Source: Tritrichomonas musculus
Lineage: Eukaryota; Parabasalia; Tritrichomonadida; Tritrichomonadidae
Length of the DNA stretch: 64,000 nucleotides
Direction: 5' to 3'
Assembly: GCA_039105265.1 (NCBI GenBank)
Contig: JAPFFF010000020.1
Coordinates: 1,629,001 to 1,693,000, forward strand
Shown: positions 20,125 to 29,014 of the stretch, one piece after another
How the letters are laid out: every line of letters begins with the position of its first letter
How positions within the stretch are numbered: position 1 is the stretch's first letter
Notes under the pieces: generated by a model
What the model was told of the DNA's origin: nothing
Databases searched by the model: none
Seen by the model: only the letters and a program-made list of their open reading frames with translations
Program-made: the position numbers and the translations under genes

Positions 20125-20400
20125 ATGCAATCATTCAATTCTTATATTGAACGCGTCGATGCCCCATTTAAAAATATGAGGCTTTCAAAAAATGATTACT
20201 CATGGATGCAAATCAGAGATACTTTACCCGAATTTAGAGATATTGCTGGTATTGCAATGAGAATTTTGGCATCTGCAACTTCGTAAGCAAGTTGCGAAAG
20301 GGTTATTAAAAAGCAGCGGTTAATTCATACATCAAGAAGACTCAATAGTCATAAGCAATTATTAGATGCAAGATTAATTTTATCTTATGAAAAATTATAA
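20125..20400 (+). mobile_element. hAT transposase C-terminal (dimerisation) fragment
   Basis: One frame encodes the hallmark hAT C-terminal pattern: a Trp, then Leu-Pro-Glu-Phe-x2-Ile-Ala-x-Ile-Ala, then a small-residue stretch, Cys-Glu-Arg-Val, an Arg-Arg-Leu and Leu-Leu-Asp-Ala-Arg. A TAA at 20284 interrupts the frame within the small-residue stretch and the final stop is at 20398. Only the tail of the transposase is left and no inverted ends were found, so this is an old plain DNA transposon relic. Confidence 0.7.
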
Positions 20401-20859
20401 ATAACTCCAAGAGTTATATCCTAATTTTAATTAAACTAATAATGAAATTATATCATGTTTTTTGAGTATAGATCATAAAATTAATATGAAAAGATAAAAA
20501 TTTTTTTAAGTTAATTAAATCGAAGGGGACCATTTTAAAAAAAATTGAATAGGAGGGATAATTTTTTATCCCTCCACTATCCCTATCCGCATCATTAGTT
20601 ATTTTTTTAATTATATATCAGAAGCTGCTGATTACTCAAATTGTTTACTGGCTATAATAGCTTCCAATCTTGCTTTCATTTTATAAAAACAAAGAATCAA
20701 AAAAGCTGCAATACTATTAACCGAAATTGGTTACCAAAAATTTGTCTCGCGCATTGATGATATTAATCTACTTTATTCCTCATGGATATACCATTTTGTA
20801 TATTAGATGCATTTGCTCTGCGTCAACCTTCAAACATTAGAATTTGTAAGACGATTTTC
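20401..20859. other. Decayed sequence next to the hAT relic
   Basis: A frame from about 20611 to 20800 reads as a broken protein-like sequence with one stop, possibly more transposon debris. No family could be recognised. Confidence 0.3.
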
Positions 20860-21075
20860 ATGCAACAAGGTAAGAGATTCTGAGGGTAGTACCTGTGCTG
20901 TTTCATATGAAGGGGTCATTGGGGTGATACCAAGGCCGTTTACTAGATGGTGGTCCGTAGTGGAGAACCATCTAGTTTCTATTTTTCCAAGAGTTTGTGT
21001 TGACGTGTGTGCGAGGCTGCCCAGAGTTAGCCTAAGCACCATGGAAACCTACTCCTATATACAAGTTGAAGTCTT
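20860..21075. other. GC-richer island with hairpin potential; possible structured RNA
   Basis: About 215 bases clearly richer in G and C than the flanks. It contains a 10-bp perfect stem (20942-20951 with 20967-20976) whose loop holds a further TCC/GGA pair. There is also a short AGGCT/AGCCT stem near 21016-21035. Open frames across it on both strands look fortuitous. I could not match it to tRNA, 5S, U snRNAs, SRP or RNase P by eye. A structured RNA or a fragment of a repeat is possible. Confidence 0.3.
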
Positions 21076-21942
21076 TACAATTTGCTCTCAGAATCCTTTT
21101 GGAGCATTATTTAAAATTAATTCCCAAATTAGTTTTTGGATAAAATTTTAAGTGAGGTTTTAGCATTTTATGACAGAGCTTGGTTTGCAACAGATTAGAG
21201 AGGCTATTTAAAATTTAAACCATGCTGATAAGTTTTTCGTAAATTTTCAAAATGTGATTTTGAAATTGGTAATAGATGTAGGTTTCCAATGAATAATAAT
21301 TCACCCCAATTCAAGACATATATATACTACTATCGATTGATAATATATTAAAAAAAAGTTTTTATGCATTATTATGCCCTTTTTTTTTATATAAAATATT
21401 TTGTAAATTTTTATCAATCAGATATTTTTTGGATCGTTTAGGACAAATATCATCATTTCTGAAAGATATATTCTATGTATTTATTCAATATTGAAAAGTT
21501 TACAACTTTTTTGGGACGTACGCCTTTAAATGGTCAATGACCACTTTTTGGCATCTGATCTTTTTGAAAGAAAATATGATGTTTTGAATTGATACTTGTC
21601 ATTTCCAACCTAAAATGACAACCAATTTAATCCTAGACCTCAAGAGAGAAAAATATTCATCTAATATTAGCTACTTTGATTGAAAACTCATAAGAATTTT
21701 ATTTTTGTATTTTAATTGTTAAAATTTCGAAAAATAAATTTTCTTCTAATAAATTCAATTTGGAATTTCAAAATTTTCAATTAATTCAAAATTTTTTGGG
21801 AATATATCTTATTATTTTAAATATTTTCAATAAATTAACTCATAAACTTAATATATTAATAAAATGAAAATAATTATAATTAAAAAAAATCTATGATTAT
21901 TCTCATTAATATTCATATATTCCATATTTTTATTTAAAATTA
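21076..21942. other. Intergenic AT-rich stretch
   Basis: About 870 bases leading up to the LRR-phosphatase gene. No gene or repeat was recognised. Confidence 0.5.
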
Positions 21943-21950
21943 TCAAATAA
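21943..21950 (+). promoter_or_regulatory. Inr-like TCAAATAA of the LRR-PP2C gene
   Basis: The TCA core has its A at 21945, 10 bases before the ATG at 21955. The match is weaker than TCATTTTA but the spacing agrees with neighbouring genes. Confidence 0.4.
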
Positions 21951-21954
21951 AAAT

Positions 21955-24456
21955 ATGGGAGGAGAACAATCAGGAAATTCAATTGAAATCGATTATATTA
22001 CAAAAAGTATTGACTTGGAAGGAAAAAATATAAATACCTTTACTATTGCCTCATATTTTGCTGACAGTGTTAAATATTTAAATTTAGCAAATAATCAGAT
22101 TACTTATCTACCAGATGGTATGCCAAAAATCATGCTAGTTGATCTCACAAAAAACAAACTAGGTCCTCTTCTCCCTCCTCAAGTTGCCAAACAAATAGTT
22201 ACCTATTCAAAATTAAAAACGTTATGTTTAACAAACAATGAATTAGAAGATTTGAACGATTTTTTGAGCAATAAAAGCGTCGAATCCATATTTTTAACAC
22301 AAAATCGCTTTAAAGCTTTACCAATTAATTTTTTTGAAAGGTTTCCTCAATTAAAAACATTATATTTAGATTGCAATTTTATAGAAACAATCCCATCGTT
22401 ACAAGCAGAAAGGCTCACAATGTTAACATTATCATTAAACAATATCAAAACGCTCGATACCTCAAATTATTGTTTCCCTCAATTGAGAGCATTAGATCTA
22501 TCCAAGAATCAAATTGAAAAGATTCCGAAAGACTTTTCAAAAAGGTTTCCAAAATTGAATAGTCTTAACTTAAATTATAATCTTATTACTGACATTCCAG
22601 AAAATGACTCAGAAAATGAAGTTTTTCCCAAAACTTTGAAAGACATAAAAATCACTAACAATTTGATTGAAAAAGTTCCGAATTCAATCACATCACTACC
22701 AATTTTGGCCTTTTTAAATCTTCATAGAAATAAATTGAAAGAGATTCCTAAGTTACCAGAAACCATTGTCACTTTGAACGTCTCAAGAAACATGATTGAA
22801 AAATTCGAAGAACAGTCGCTTCCGAACCTGAAAGAACTCATCATCTACAGCAACGAATTAACGAGTTTTCCGGTTGAAATAAAAACGGAAAAAATTGAGA
22901 CATTAAAAGCACATCATAATCACTTCACTTATTTTGACATCACTTCACTTTCCAACACGATTACACTGATAGACATTTCATTCAATAAAATTGAGAGAAT
23001 TCCGAACGACTTTTTCAATGTGTTCTCAAACATCCAGGAATTCACTGCCTGCTTCAACCAGCTAACCGAACTTCCTGTTGAAATAGGAAATTGCAAGTGT
23101 CTCACAACACTTGAAATTTCATTCAATCCAATCAAAAATCTGCCAAAATTGCCGAGATCAATAACAACAATTTCTGCCTCAAAATGTGAACTGACAGAAT
23201 TCAATTCCGACGGTTTTGTCGAAGCAATGTCTGAGGAAGATGTCATCAATTTGAAACACGCAGATTTCAGCCAAAATAAACTGGAATCTTTCCCTGAAAT
23301 TAAGAGCATTCAATATTTGAATCTCTCTCAGAATTCTCTCAAAAAGTTACCAAAAATAACGTACAATCTCAAAGTTCTTGATGTCTCTATGAACGCCATC
23401 GAGGAGTTGCCAGGCGAGGTCTCTGGGAACTCACTCATCGAGCTCAACCTTTCATTCAATAAAATTGAAAAGATGCCTTCAATTCAATTTTTGCCACAAT
23501 TGAAAAGCCTCGACATTTCGCACAATCCAATCGTCTCGGTGCTCGACGTGACAGGCAACCTTCACCTCGACAGGATTGACATCTCGAGGACGAAGAAGGT
23601 CGAATTCGTTAACAACAGCACCGTGAAGCACGAAGTCATCATGTCGTCGACAAAATTATCAAAAGTGGCACCGATGAAAAAGGAGCCAATTTTGATTGTC
23701 CAAAGAAAAGGTGGACAGAAAAGCGGTTACTCAGAAATTATAGGATTGAGGGACGAAATGGAAGACGCAATCATTGTCAGAGACGATCTGTTTTTGTATG
23801 CTGTTTGTGACGGACACGCCGGTTTTGACACATCAAATTTCGCCTCAATTCAACTTCCTCATCTTTTTGAATTTTACAAGAACCAAATAACCTATGAAAA
23901 AGTGGGCGATCTTATTTTGAATATTTTCGATGACATGGAGAAAGAACTTAAGAAAATGAGGTTCGATGACGGTTCGACGCTCTGTCTTTGCTTGCTTTGT
24001 AAAGATTCAGCAGGCATTCAAAAAGTTGTAACGGCTCACCTTGGTGATGCGCGAGCTTTGATTGCTTTGAAAGATGGAAGGTCAAAAGAATTGACAATTG
24101 ACCATAAACCGTCAAACCGAAAAGAATTTGAGAGGATTCATAACCAGTTTGGAAGACTCTCGAGCAAGAATAGAATTGACGGGAGTTTGGCGGTTTCAAG
24201 GTCAATTGGTGACTATTCCGTTTTCGCCGTTGGAAGAGACGTGGAGTTGAATGGTTTCGACGTTGGCGAGGACGACAAGTACCTCATCATCGGATGCGAT
24301 GGCGTCTTTGACGCGCTGACTAATGAAGAAGTCGCTTTGGTTGCGTCAAAGGCATCTTCTCCTTATGAAGCAGCTTTTTTAGTTAGAAATGCCGCTTATG
24401 GATGTGGATCAACTGATAATATATCGGTTATCGTTGTTGATTTGACTATTGAATAA
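21955..24456 (+). CDS. Leucine-rich repeat protein with C-terminal PP2C phosphatase domain
   Basis: 833 residues. Residues about 30-560 are canonical leucine-rich repeats (L-x-L-x-x-N), more than 20 by eye. Residues about 585-833 form a PP2C (PPM) Ser/Thr phosphatase domain. Metal-binding landmarks are present: Met-Glu-Asp at 602-604, Asp-Gly-His at 619-621, Gly-Asp-Ala-Arg, Ser-Arg-Ser-Ile-Gly-Asp, Asp-Gly-Val-Phe-Asp and the final Asp-Asn-Ile-Ser, so the enzyme is probably active. The LRRs likely choose the target. The same LRR-then-PP2C order occurs in yeast adenylate cyclase and in plant/animal PHLPP-like proteins; no cyclase domain follows here. The stop overlaps TAAA. The 3' half is less AT-rich than the 5' half. 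Confidence 0.9.
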   Translation: MGGEQSGNSIEIDYITKSIDLEGKNINTFTIASYFADSVKYLNLANNQITYLPDGMPKIMLVDLTKNKLGPLLPPQVAKQIVTYSKLKTLCLTNNELEDLNDFLSNKSVESIFLTQNRFKALPINFFERFPQLKTLYLDCNFIETIPSLQAERLTMLTLSLNNIKTLDTSNYCFPQLRALDLSKNQIEKIPKDFSKRFPKLNSLNLNYNLITDIPENDSENEVFPKTLKDIKITNNLIEKVPNSITSLPILAFLNLHRNKLKEIPKLPETIVTLNVSRNMIEKFEEQSLPNLKELIIYSNELTSFPVEIKTEKIETLKAHHNHFTYFDITSLSNTITLIDISFNKIERIPNDFFNVFSNIQEFTACFNQLTELPVEIGNCKCLTTLEISFNPIKNLPKLPRSITTISASKCELTEFNSDGFVEAMSEEDVINLKHADFSQNKLESFPEIKSIQYLNLSQNSLKKLPKITYNLKVLDVSMNAIEELPGEVSGNSLIELNLSFNKIEKMPSIQFLPQLKSLDISHNPIVSVLDVTGNLHLDRIDISRTKKVEFVNNSTVKHEVIMSSTKLSKVAPMKKEPILIVQRKGGQKSGYSEIIGLRDEMEDAIIVRDDLFLYAVCDGHAGFDTSNFASIQLPHLFEFYKNQITYEKVGDLILNIFDDMEKELKKMRFDDGSTLCLCLLCKDSAGIQKVVTAHLGDARALIALKDGRSKELTIDHKPSNRKEFERIHNQFGRLSSKNRIDGSLAVSRSIGDYSVFAVGRDVELNGFDVGEDDKYLIIGCDGVFDALTNEEVALVASKASSPYEAAFLVRNAAYGCGSTDNISVIVVDLTIE

Positions 24457-24869
24457 AATTTCTATATATTATTATATTTTATTAATAAATATTGATTTTT
24501 TAAAAATGAGAAAATCATCACCAAAATTGATTCCTTGGTTTGAAGTCCGTCTAATATAATACTGACCATTTGAATATGTCTTTATTGTTTAAACATTTTT
24601 TTTTAATAATTATAATTACATTTATCATCTCTGCCATTTTCAGTTTTGAATATCAATAAACAAATAATCAATAATTATTGAAAGATTTAACTATTAAATT
24701 TCAAATAATTATGTGATATTGAATGTAAAAAAAATATTAAAAAATTTAAGTAATTATATTGCTTAACGTTTTATTAAAATCGATGGTATAGATTATATAT
24801 ACAATCAAATATTATTTATTAACAAGCAAATGTTACAATAAATAATTTCAAATAATGAGAATAGGTCTT
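24457..24869. other. Convergent intergenic region
   Basis: About 410 AT-rich bases between the 3' ends of two converging genes. No feature beyond A and T runs is seen. Confidence 0.6.
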
Positions 24870-25877
24870 TTAATTTGTTTCTTCATTTATCTTTTGTTCT
24901 TCGCTTTTAATTTCTTTTCTGACTTTGAATAAGTCTTCATCAAACAAGGAATTCATTTCTGAATTATAATTATCTTGTTCATTAAAAGATTTTGGTATTG
25001 AAACTTCTTTCAAAAAGGGATGATTTAATGCTTCTTCTATTGTAATTCTCTTATTACAATCAACAGTCATCATTCTGTAAATTAAATCTGCACAACATTC
25101 TGATATTTCTGGAGGAATTGTATATTCTCCACTTTTAATTTGTTTAAATAATTCAACTCTGTTTCTCTTTGTCCATGGAAGAAATCCAGTTGTCAATGCA
25201 AACAAAATTACTCCACATGACCATATATCATTTTTTTTACCATCATATGGAAGACCTGTAATGCATTCAGGAGAAACATAGCAAGGTGATCCACAAGGAG
25301 TTCTTGTAAAGCCTTTCTCATCAAGAAATTTGGATAACCCAAAATCAGTAATTTTGATTATTCCGTTTTCATCAACAAGAATATTTTCTGGTTTTAAATC
25401 ACGATGAGCAATATTTAATGAATGAATGTACTGTAATCCAATAAGTATTTGTCTGAAATAAAAGGCAGCTTCATTTTCATCTAATTTGCCATTTTCAATA
25501 ACTGTTTGAAAAAGCTCTCCACCTGAGCAGAACTCTAAAAATATATAATAATATGAAGAATCTTTTTGAACATCAATCAATTCAACTATATTTTTATGGT
25601 GCATTAAACGGTGATTTGAAATTTCTTGTTCAAGATTTTTAGAAATCTTCTTATCTGCAACTTTCATTCTTGGAACAACTTTACATGCAACACAACGACT
25701 TTTCTTTGCTTCTTTCTCTTTACTTTTGCTTTTTGTTTGATTATTGTCTTTTGAAATGTCATCCTTTTGAGATGAAATTTCTTTTGCAAGGAAAACGGTT
25801 GAATAGGCCCCATCACCTATGATTCTCTTGATTATAAAATTGCCAATGACTTTATCAATAAGATTATATGGATCCAT
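24870..25877 (-). CDS. CAMK/SNF1-like Ser/Thr protein kinase
   Basis: 335 residues from the ATG at 25877. An in-frame ATG lies 21 codons upstream, but an Inr sits just before 25877 and the family starts near here. The Gly-rich loop is at 21-26, ATP lysine K66, HRD at 158-160 with Lys-Pro-Glu-Asn, DFG at 178-180 and Ser-Pro-Glu at 202-204. All catalytic residues are present. The activation segment (Cys-Gly-Ser-Pro-Cys-Tyr) is of CAMKL type. A Lys- and Glu-rich insertion of about 28 residues lies between beta strands 2 and 3 (34-61). The gene is divergent from the WD-repeat gene. A short acidic tail follows the kinase domain; no regulatory domain is seen. Confidence 0.9.
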   Translation of the reverse strand: MDPYNLIDKVIGNFIIKRIIGDGAYSTVFLAKEISSQKDDISKDNNQTKSKSKEKEAKKSRCVACKVVPRMKVADKKISKNLEQEISNHRLMHHKNIVELIDVQKDSSYYYIFLEFCSGGELFQTVIENGKLDENEAAFYFRQILIGLQYIHSLNIAHRDLKPENILVDENGIIKITDFGLSKFLDEKGFTRTPCGSPCYVSPECITGLPYDGKKNDIWSCGVILFALTTGFLPWTKRNRVELFKQIKSGEYTIPPEISECCADLIYRMMTVDCNKRITIEEALNHPFLKEVSIPKSFNEQDNYNSEMNSLFDEDLFKVRKEIKSEEQKINEETN

Positions 25878-25882
25878 TACTA

Positions 25883-25890
25883 AAAAATGA
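25883..25890 (-). promoter_or_regulatory. Inr TCATTTTT of the CAMK-like kinase
   Basis: On the minus strand the start A (25888) is 11 bases before the ATG at 25877. It falls inside the longer open frame, which argues for 25877 as the true start. Confidence 0.6.
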
Positions 25891-26382
25891 TGAATATTTT
25901 TTGAATAAACCAAAATTGAAAACTTTAAAATAATATTCATTCAAAATTGATATATATTCAAATATTTGATTGCATATATTTATATTTTCTCAAATTATCA
26001 GAATTATTTGATATAAATAAATCATGTTTTTAATTCAAAAATTAATAAAATAAATCAATTTTTTTTTGTGTTTTCCCTTCATACTGAAACAGTTTCATTC
26101 CAAAATCAAAATTATTTTAAACAATAATTACATCATTTATTTAAAAATTAATAATTTATTCTCACTAACTAATAATTGTATTATTTTGATTTTTGGTAAC
26201 AGAAAAAAATATTTATAAAAATAATGTAAAATAAACAAATAAATTATTTTACAAATAAATATCAAATAATATTCTTAATGTATTAAGTTTTTTTTTGCAG
26301 AATTTCTATTTTTTTTAGACCTATCAATCAACTTTTTGAATTTATATTTGACCGTTTACATCCCTTTTCCAATATTTTTTAA
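25891..26382. promoter_or_regulatory. Divergent promoter region
   Basis: About 490 bases between the divergent CAMK-like kinase and WD-repeat genes. Before the WD gene only a weak initiator-like CCAATATT is seen, its A 12 bases before the ATG. No other motif was recognised. Confidence 0.4.
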
Positions 26383-28650
26383 ATGTTTTCTAATAAAGAC
26401 TTGCTGCCTGAAGATTTCACAAAAGAAGATTTGGAATATATAAAAAGTGATTTAACACGGTTTTGGAGAGCAAATCCTCTATCCAATGAAAGACAAAATA
26501 TTATTAACAATGCTTACGAAAAGATAAAATTACATAATCCTCTTATTGAACATAAGAAAATTGAAGACAAATATATAGAATTACTTAGATTAAAAATGCT
26601 AAATTCACAATCTCCTAATCAAACGCTTTCAAATATTGACCAAAATCAGCCAGACACAAGGCAGCAAAATGCTACCCAGCAATCATCTGATTTATCATCT
26701 CCTCAAACTTCAAAAGATTTACCACAACAACAAATTTCTTCATCGTATATAATTAAAACCCCGCCCACCTCTAATTCTCCCAAAATCGTAATTCCGCAAA
26801 TAAATAATGTTAATGTTACTCCCCTAAATACAAATTCGACCAATTTACGAGAAAAAAGTGATTCATCGACATTTGATAATGATATATCGGATGTTGAAGA
26901 AATTACGAAAGAACAGCTCAGCAATAATTCATCAGAGCAACAAAACAAACCCAAACACAATCCTATTGACTATTTCAGAGAGTATAAATTATTAAAATCT
27001 GAGAAAGATTATTTTGCTAGAATACTCGAATGCTTTAATAGTCTCCACAAATCACAATCCTCGATAGATTTTGACAAAGAAAAGCCAGACAGGGGTGTCA
27101 TTACCTTTAAGCAAGAATACATTGACTTCGAAATTGAAATTGAATACAAAATGGTCGCCCTTCTGAAAAATTACATTCAAAATTTTCAGAAGAAAATTTT
27201 TCCCATTTATGACACTAATTGTGAAATGATCAATATTCCCAAGGCCAATCCAATGTGCTCACCGTCACGGACCAATTATGTGACATGCCATCAGCAACCG
27301 CCACAACCGAACACGATCATCATTGACACGAACGATAGAAACATCCACTTTTTGATAAACAGGAAATTTTGGATCACTTCCTATTCGCGTGTCTCAAACT
27401 TGAGGCGTTATCATCTTGACAATAAGACGTTAACCATGTATTTTGGAGAAATTGTGAGTAAACCGTTATATGCCTATCGTCTTCAAAACGTTGAGGCGAT
27501 AACCGTCGTTTCTTATCGTTTGAAACTAACAGGCGAATACCCAAATAGATACCCTTGCAATGACACCGAGCCACTTTTTAATGTATACGTTGGCGGTTTA
27601 TCCATCAATGAAAAAGTGGATGAATTCTTAGTCTGTCATAATGCGTACGTTTATTTTTCTGAGGAGAAAAAAAGAGTTCTCAATTTCTTTGGGTCTGAAA
27701 TTGATACAGAATTCACATCGCCAGCAAAGAGCATCCATTTTAACCGCCAAAGTGAAGTGAACAAACTTTTTGTGAGCGATGATAACCATATAAAAGAATT
27801 TTTGATAAACGGATTCGATGAATATGTCAGAACCGTTTATAAAGGCGAAATTCATCCAGTTGAATGGTACAAAGAATCTGACAAGACAGCTGAACTGCGC
27901 AAAAAAATGGTCAATTTGACACATGGCAAAAATTATTACTTCGATAAAATCGAAGCGAATGATAAGGAAAAGCCTACTGCAATGACTGTTTGTAACAATG
28001 AGCTTGTTTTCGCTTACGGCTCGTTTTTATTTTTCTGGAAGTTGAATGACAACGATAGCCTCAAGGAGGTCAAATACAGTGACAAAATTGAGGATAAGGA
28101 AATCACTCGAATTTCCCAACTCCGGGTCATTCAAAGAGACGGTTATGACGGTTATTTGGCGGTTTCTTCCGAATATTTTCCATCGATCCACATCTACGAT
28201 AAAACGCATAAAAATATCGTCAGATTGGTCGGTCACACTTTGGGTATCAAAAGTTTGTGTGGCTTTTCATCTGTCTTGTTTTCTTCTTCTTGCGATTGCA
28301 CTGTTCGTGTTTGGGATGCAAATAAGAGACTTCCTATGTTTATGTTTTTACTGTCTCAAAATTCACTGTCAAGTGCAATTGAGGTCGGCTCATATTGCAA
28401 CCAAGTCTTCTTGTTCACGGCAAGCCAGGATCACACTATTCAATGCTGGTCGATAGATTCAAAGAGAATCTTGTTTGAGATTAATTTGAACGAAAATGTC
28501 ATTCCTAAGAAAATGGTCTTCATTTCAGGAATGAATAAAAACATTGGAGAGAATTCTAAGCTAATGGTGATCTCAGAATTCATTAGCCAAAATAATTACA
28601 ATCAAGAAGCGGGGAAAATGATTCACGTTCAGTATTTTCAATTTTTGTGA
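26383..28650 (+). CDS. WD-repeat protein with low-complexity N-terminal region
   Basis: 755 residues. The first 75 are charged and helical. Residues about 80-190 are rich in Gln, Ser, Asn and Pro and likely disordered. The rest looks like a beta-propeller fold; only the C-terminal repeats are clear. These are near residues 600-665 (Gly-His-Thr and Val-Arg-Val-Trp-Asp) and 675-705 (Ser-Gln-Asp-His-Thr-Ile-Gln-Cys-Trp). WD proteins act as scaffolds in complexes; the partner cannot be told. No signal peptide or membrane segment is visible. A trichomonad-specific family is likely. Confidence 0.75.
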   Translation: MFSNKDLLPEDFTKEDLEYIKSDLTRFWRANPLSNERQNIINNAYEKIKLHNPLIEHKKIEDKYIELLRLKMLNSQSPNQTLSNIDQNQPDTRQQNATQQSSDLSSPQTSKDLPQQQISSSYIIKTPPTSNSPKIVIPQINNVNVTPLNTNSTNLREKSDSSTFDNDISDVEEITKEQLSNNSSEQQNKPKHNPIDYFREYKLLKSEKDYFARILECFNSLHKSQSSIDFDKEKPDRGVITFKQEYIDFEIEIEYKMVALLKNYIQNFQKKIFPIYDTNCEMINIPKANPMCSPSRTNYVTCHQQPPQPNTIIIDTNDRNIHFLINRKFWITSYSRVSNLRRYHLDNKTLTMYFGEIVSKPLYAYRLQNVEAITVVSYRLKLTGEYPNRYPCNDTEPLFNVYVGGLSINEKVDEFLVCHNAYVYFSEEKKRVLNFFGSEIDTEFTSPAKSIHFNRQSEVNKLFVSDDNHIKEFLINGFDEYVRTVYKGEIHPVEWYKESDKTAELRKKMVNLTHGKNYYFDKIEANDKEKPTAMTVCNNELVFAYGSFLFFWKLNDNDSLKEVKYSDKIEDKEITRISQLRVIQRDGYDGYLAVSSEYFPSIHIYDKTHKNIVRLVGHTLGIKSLCGFSSVLFSSSCDCTVRVWDANKRLPMFMFLLSQNSLSSAIEVGSYCNQVFLFTASQDHTIQCWSIDSKRILFEINLNENVIPKKMVFISGMNKNIGENSKLMVISEFISQNNYNQEAGKMIHVQYFQFL

Positions 28651-29014
28651 TTTTTATATTTTGTTTTAATTATATGATAAAATTTATATTATGCAATTAA
28701 ATATTTTTTTTTTTTAATTCTCTCAAAAATTGAAAGCGTTTTCAAAATATTGTATAAGTCTATTCATTTTATTTGAATAGCTCATTCAAAAAATTGAATT
28801 AATTGTTTTGTATTTTGGATATTTCTTGAAATTATGAAAAATCAAAAAAATCATTACTTTCTGAAATTCGATTGAATTTTTTTTGAGAGGTTTTCGACAA
28901 CATCATTTAAAATTTTAAAAAAAGTATTCAAAAGTTGAATTAAAGAATTAAATTCCAACATGATTAATTAGTTTATTTATATTAAATGTTAAAAACAATA
29001 ATAATAAATTAATT
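28651..29014. other. Convergent intergenic region
   Basis: About 360 AT-rich bases between the WD-repeat gene and the tubulin ligase-like gene, which converge here. Nothing else is seen. Confidence 0.6.

Noticed and set aside
20807-21151. 114-codon frame in the GC-richer island
   Set aside because: No protein-like pattern, and an equally open frame exists on the other strand; a structured RNA or repeat is as likely.
25878-25940. Longer start of the CAMK-like kinase at 25940
   Set aside because: A strong initiator at 25883-25890 lies inside the extra 21 codons and points to the ATG at 25877.
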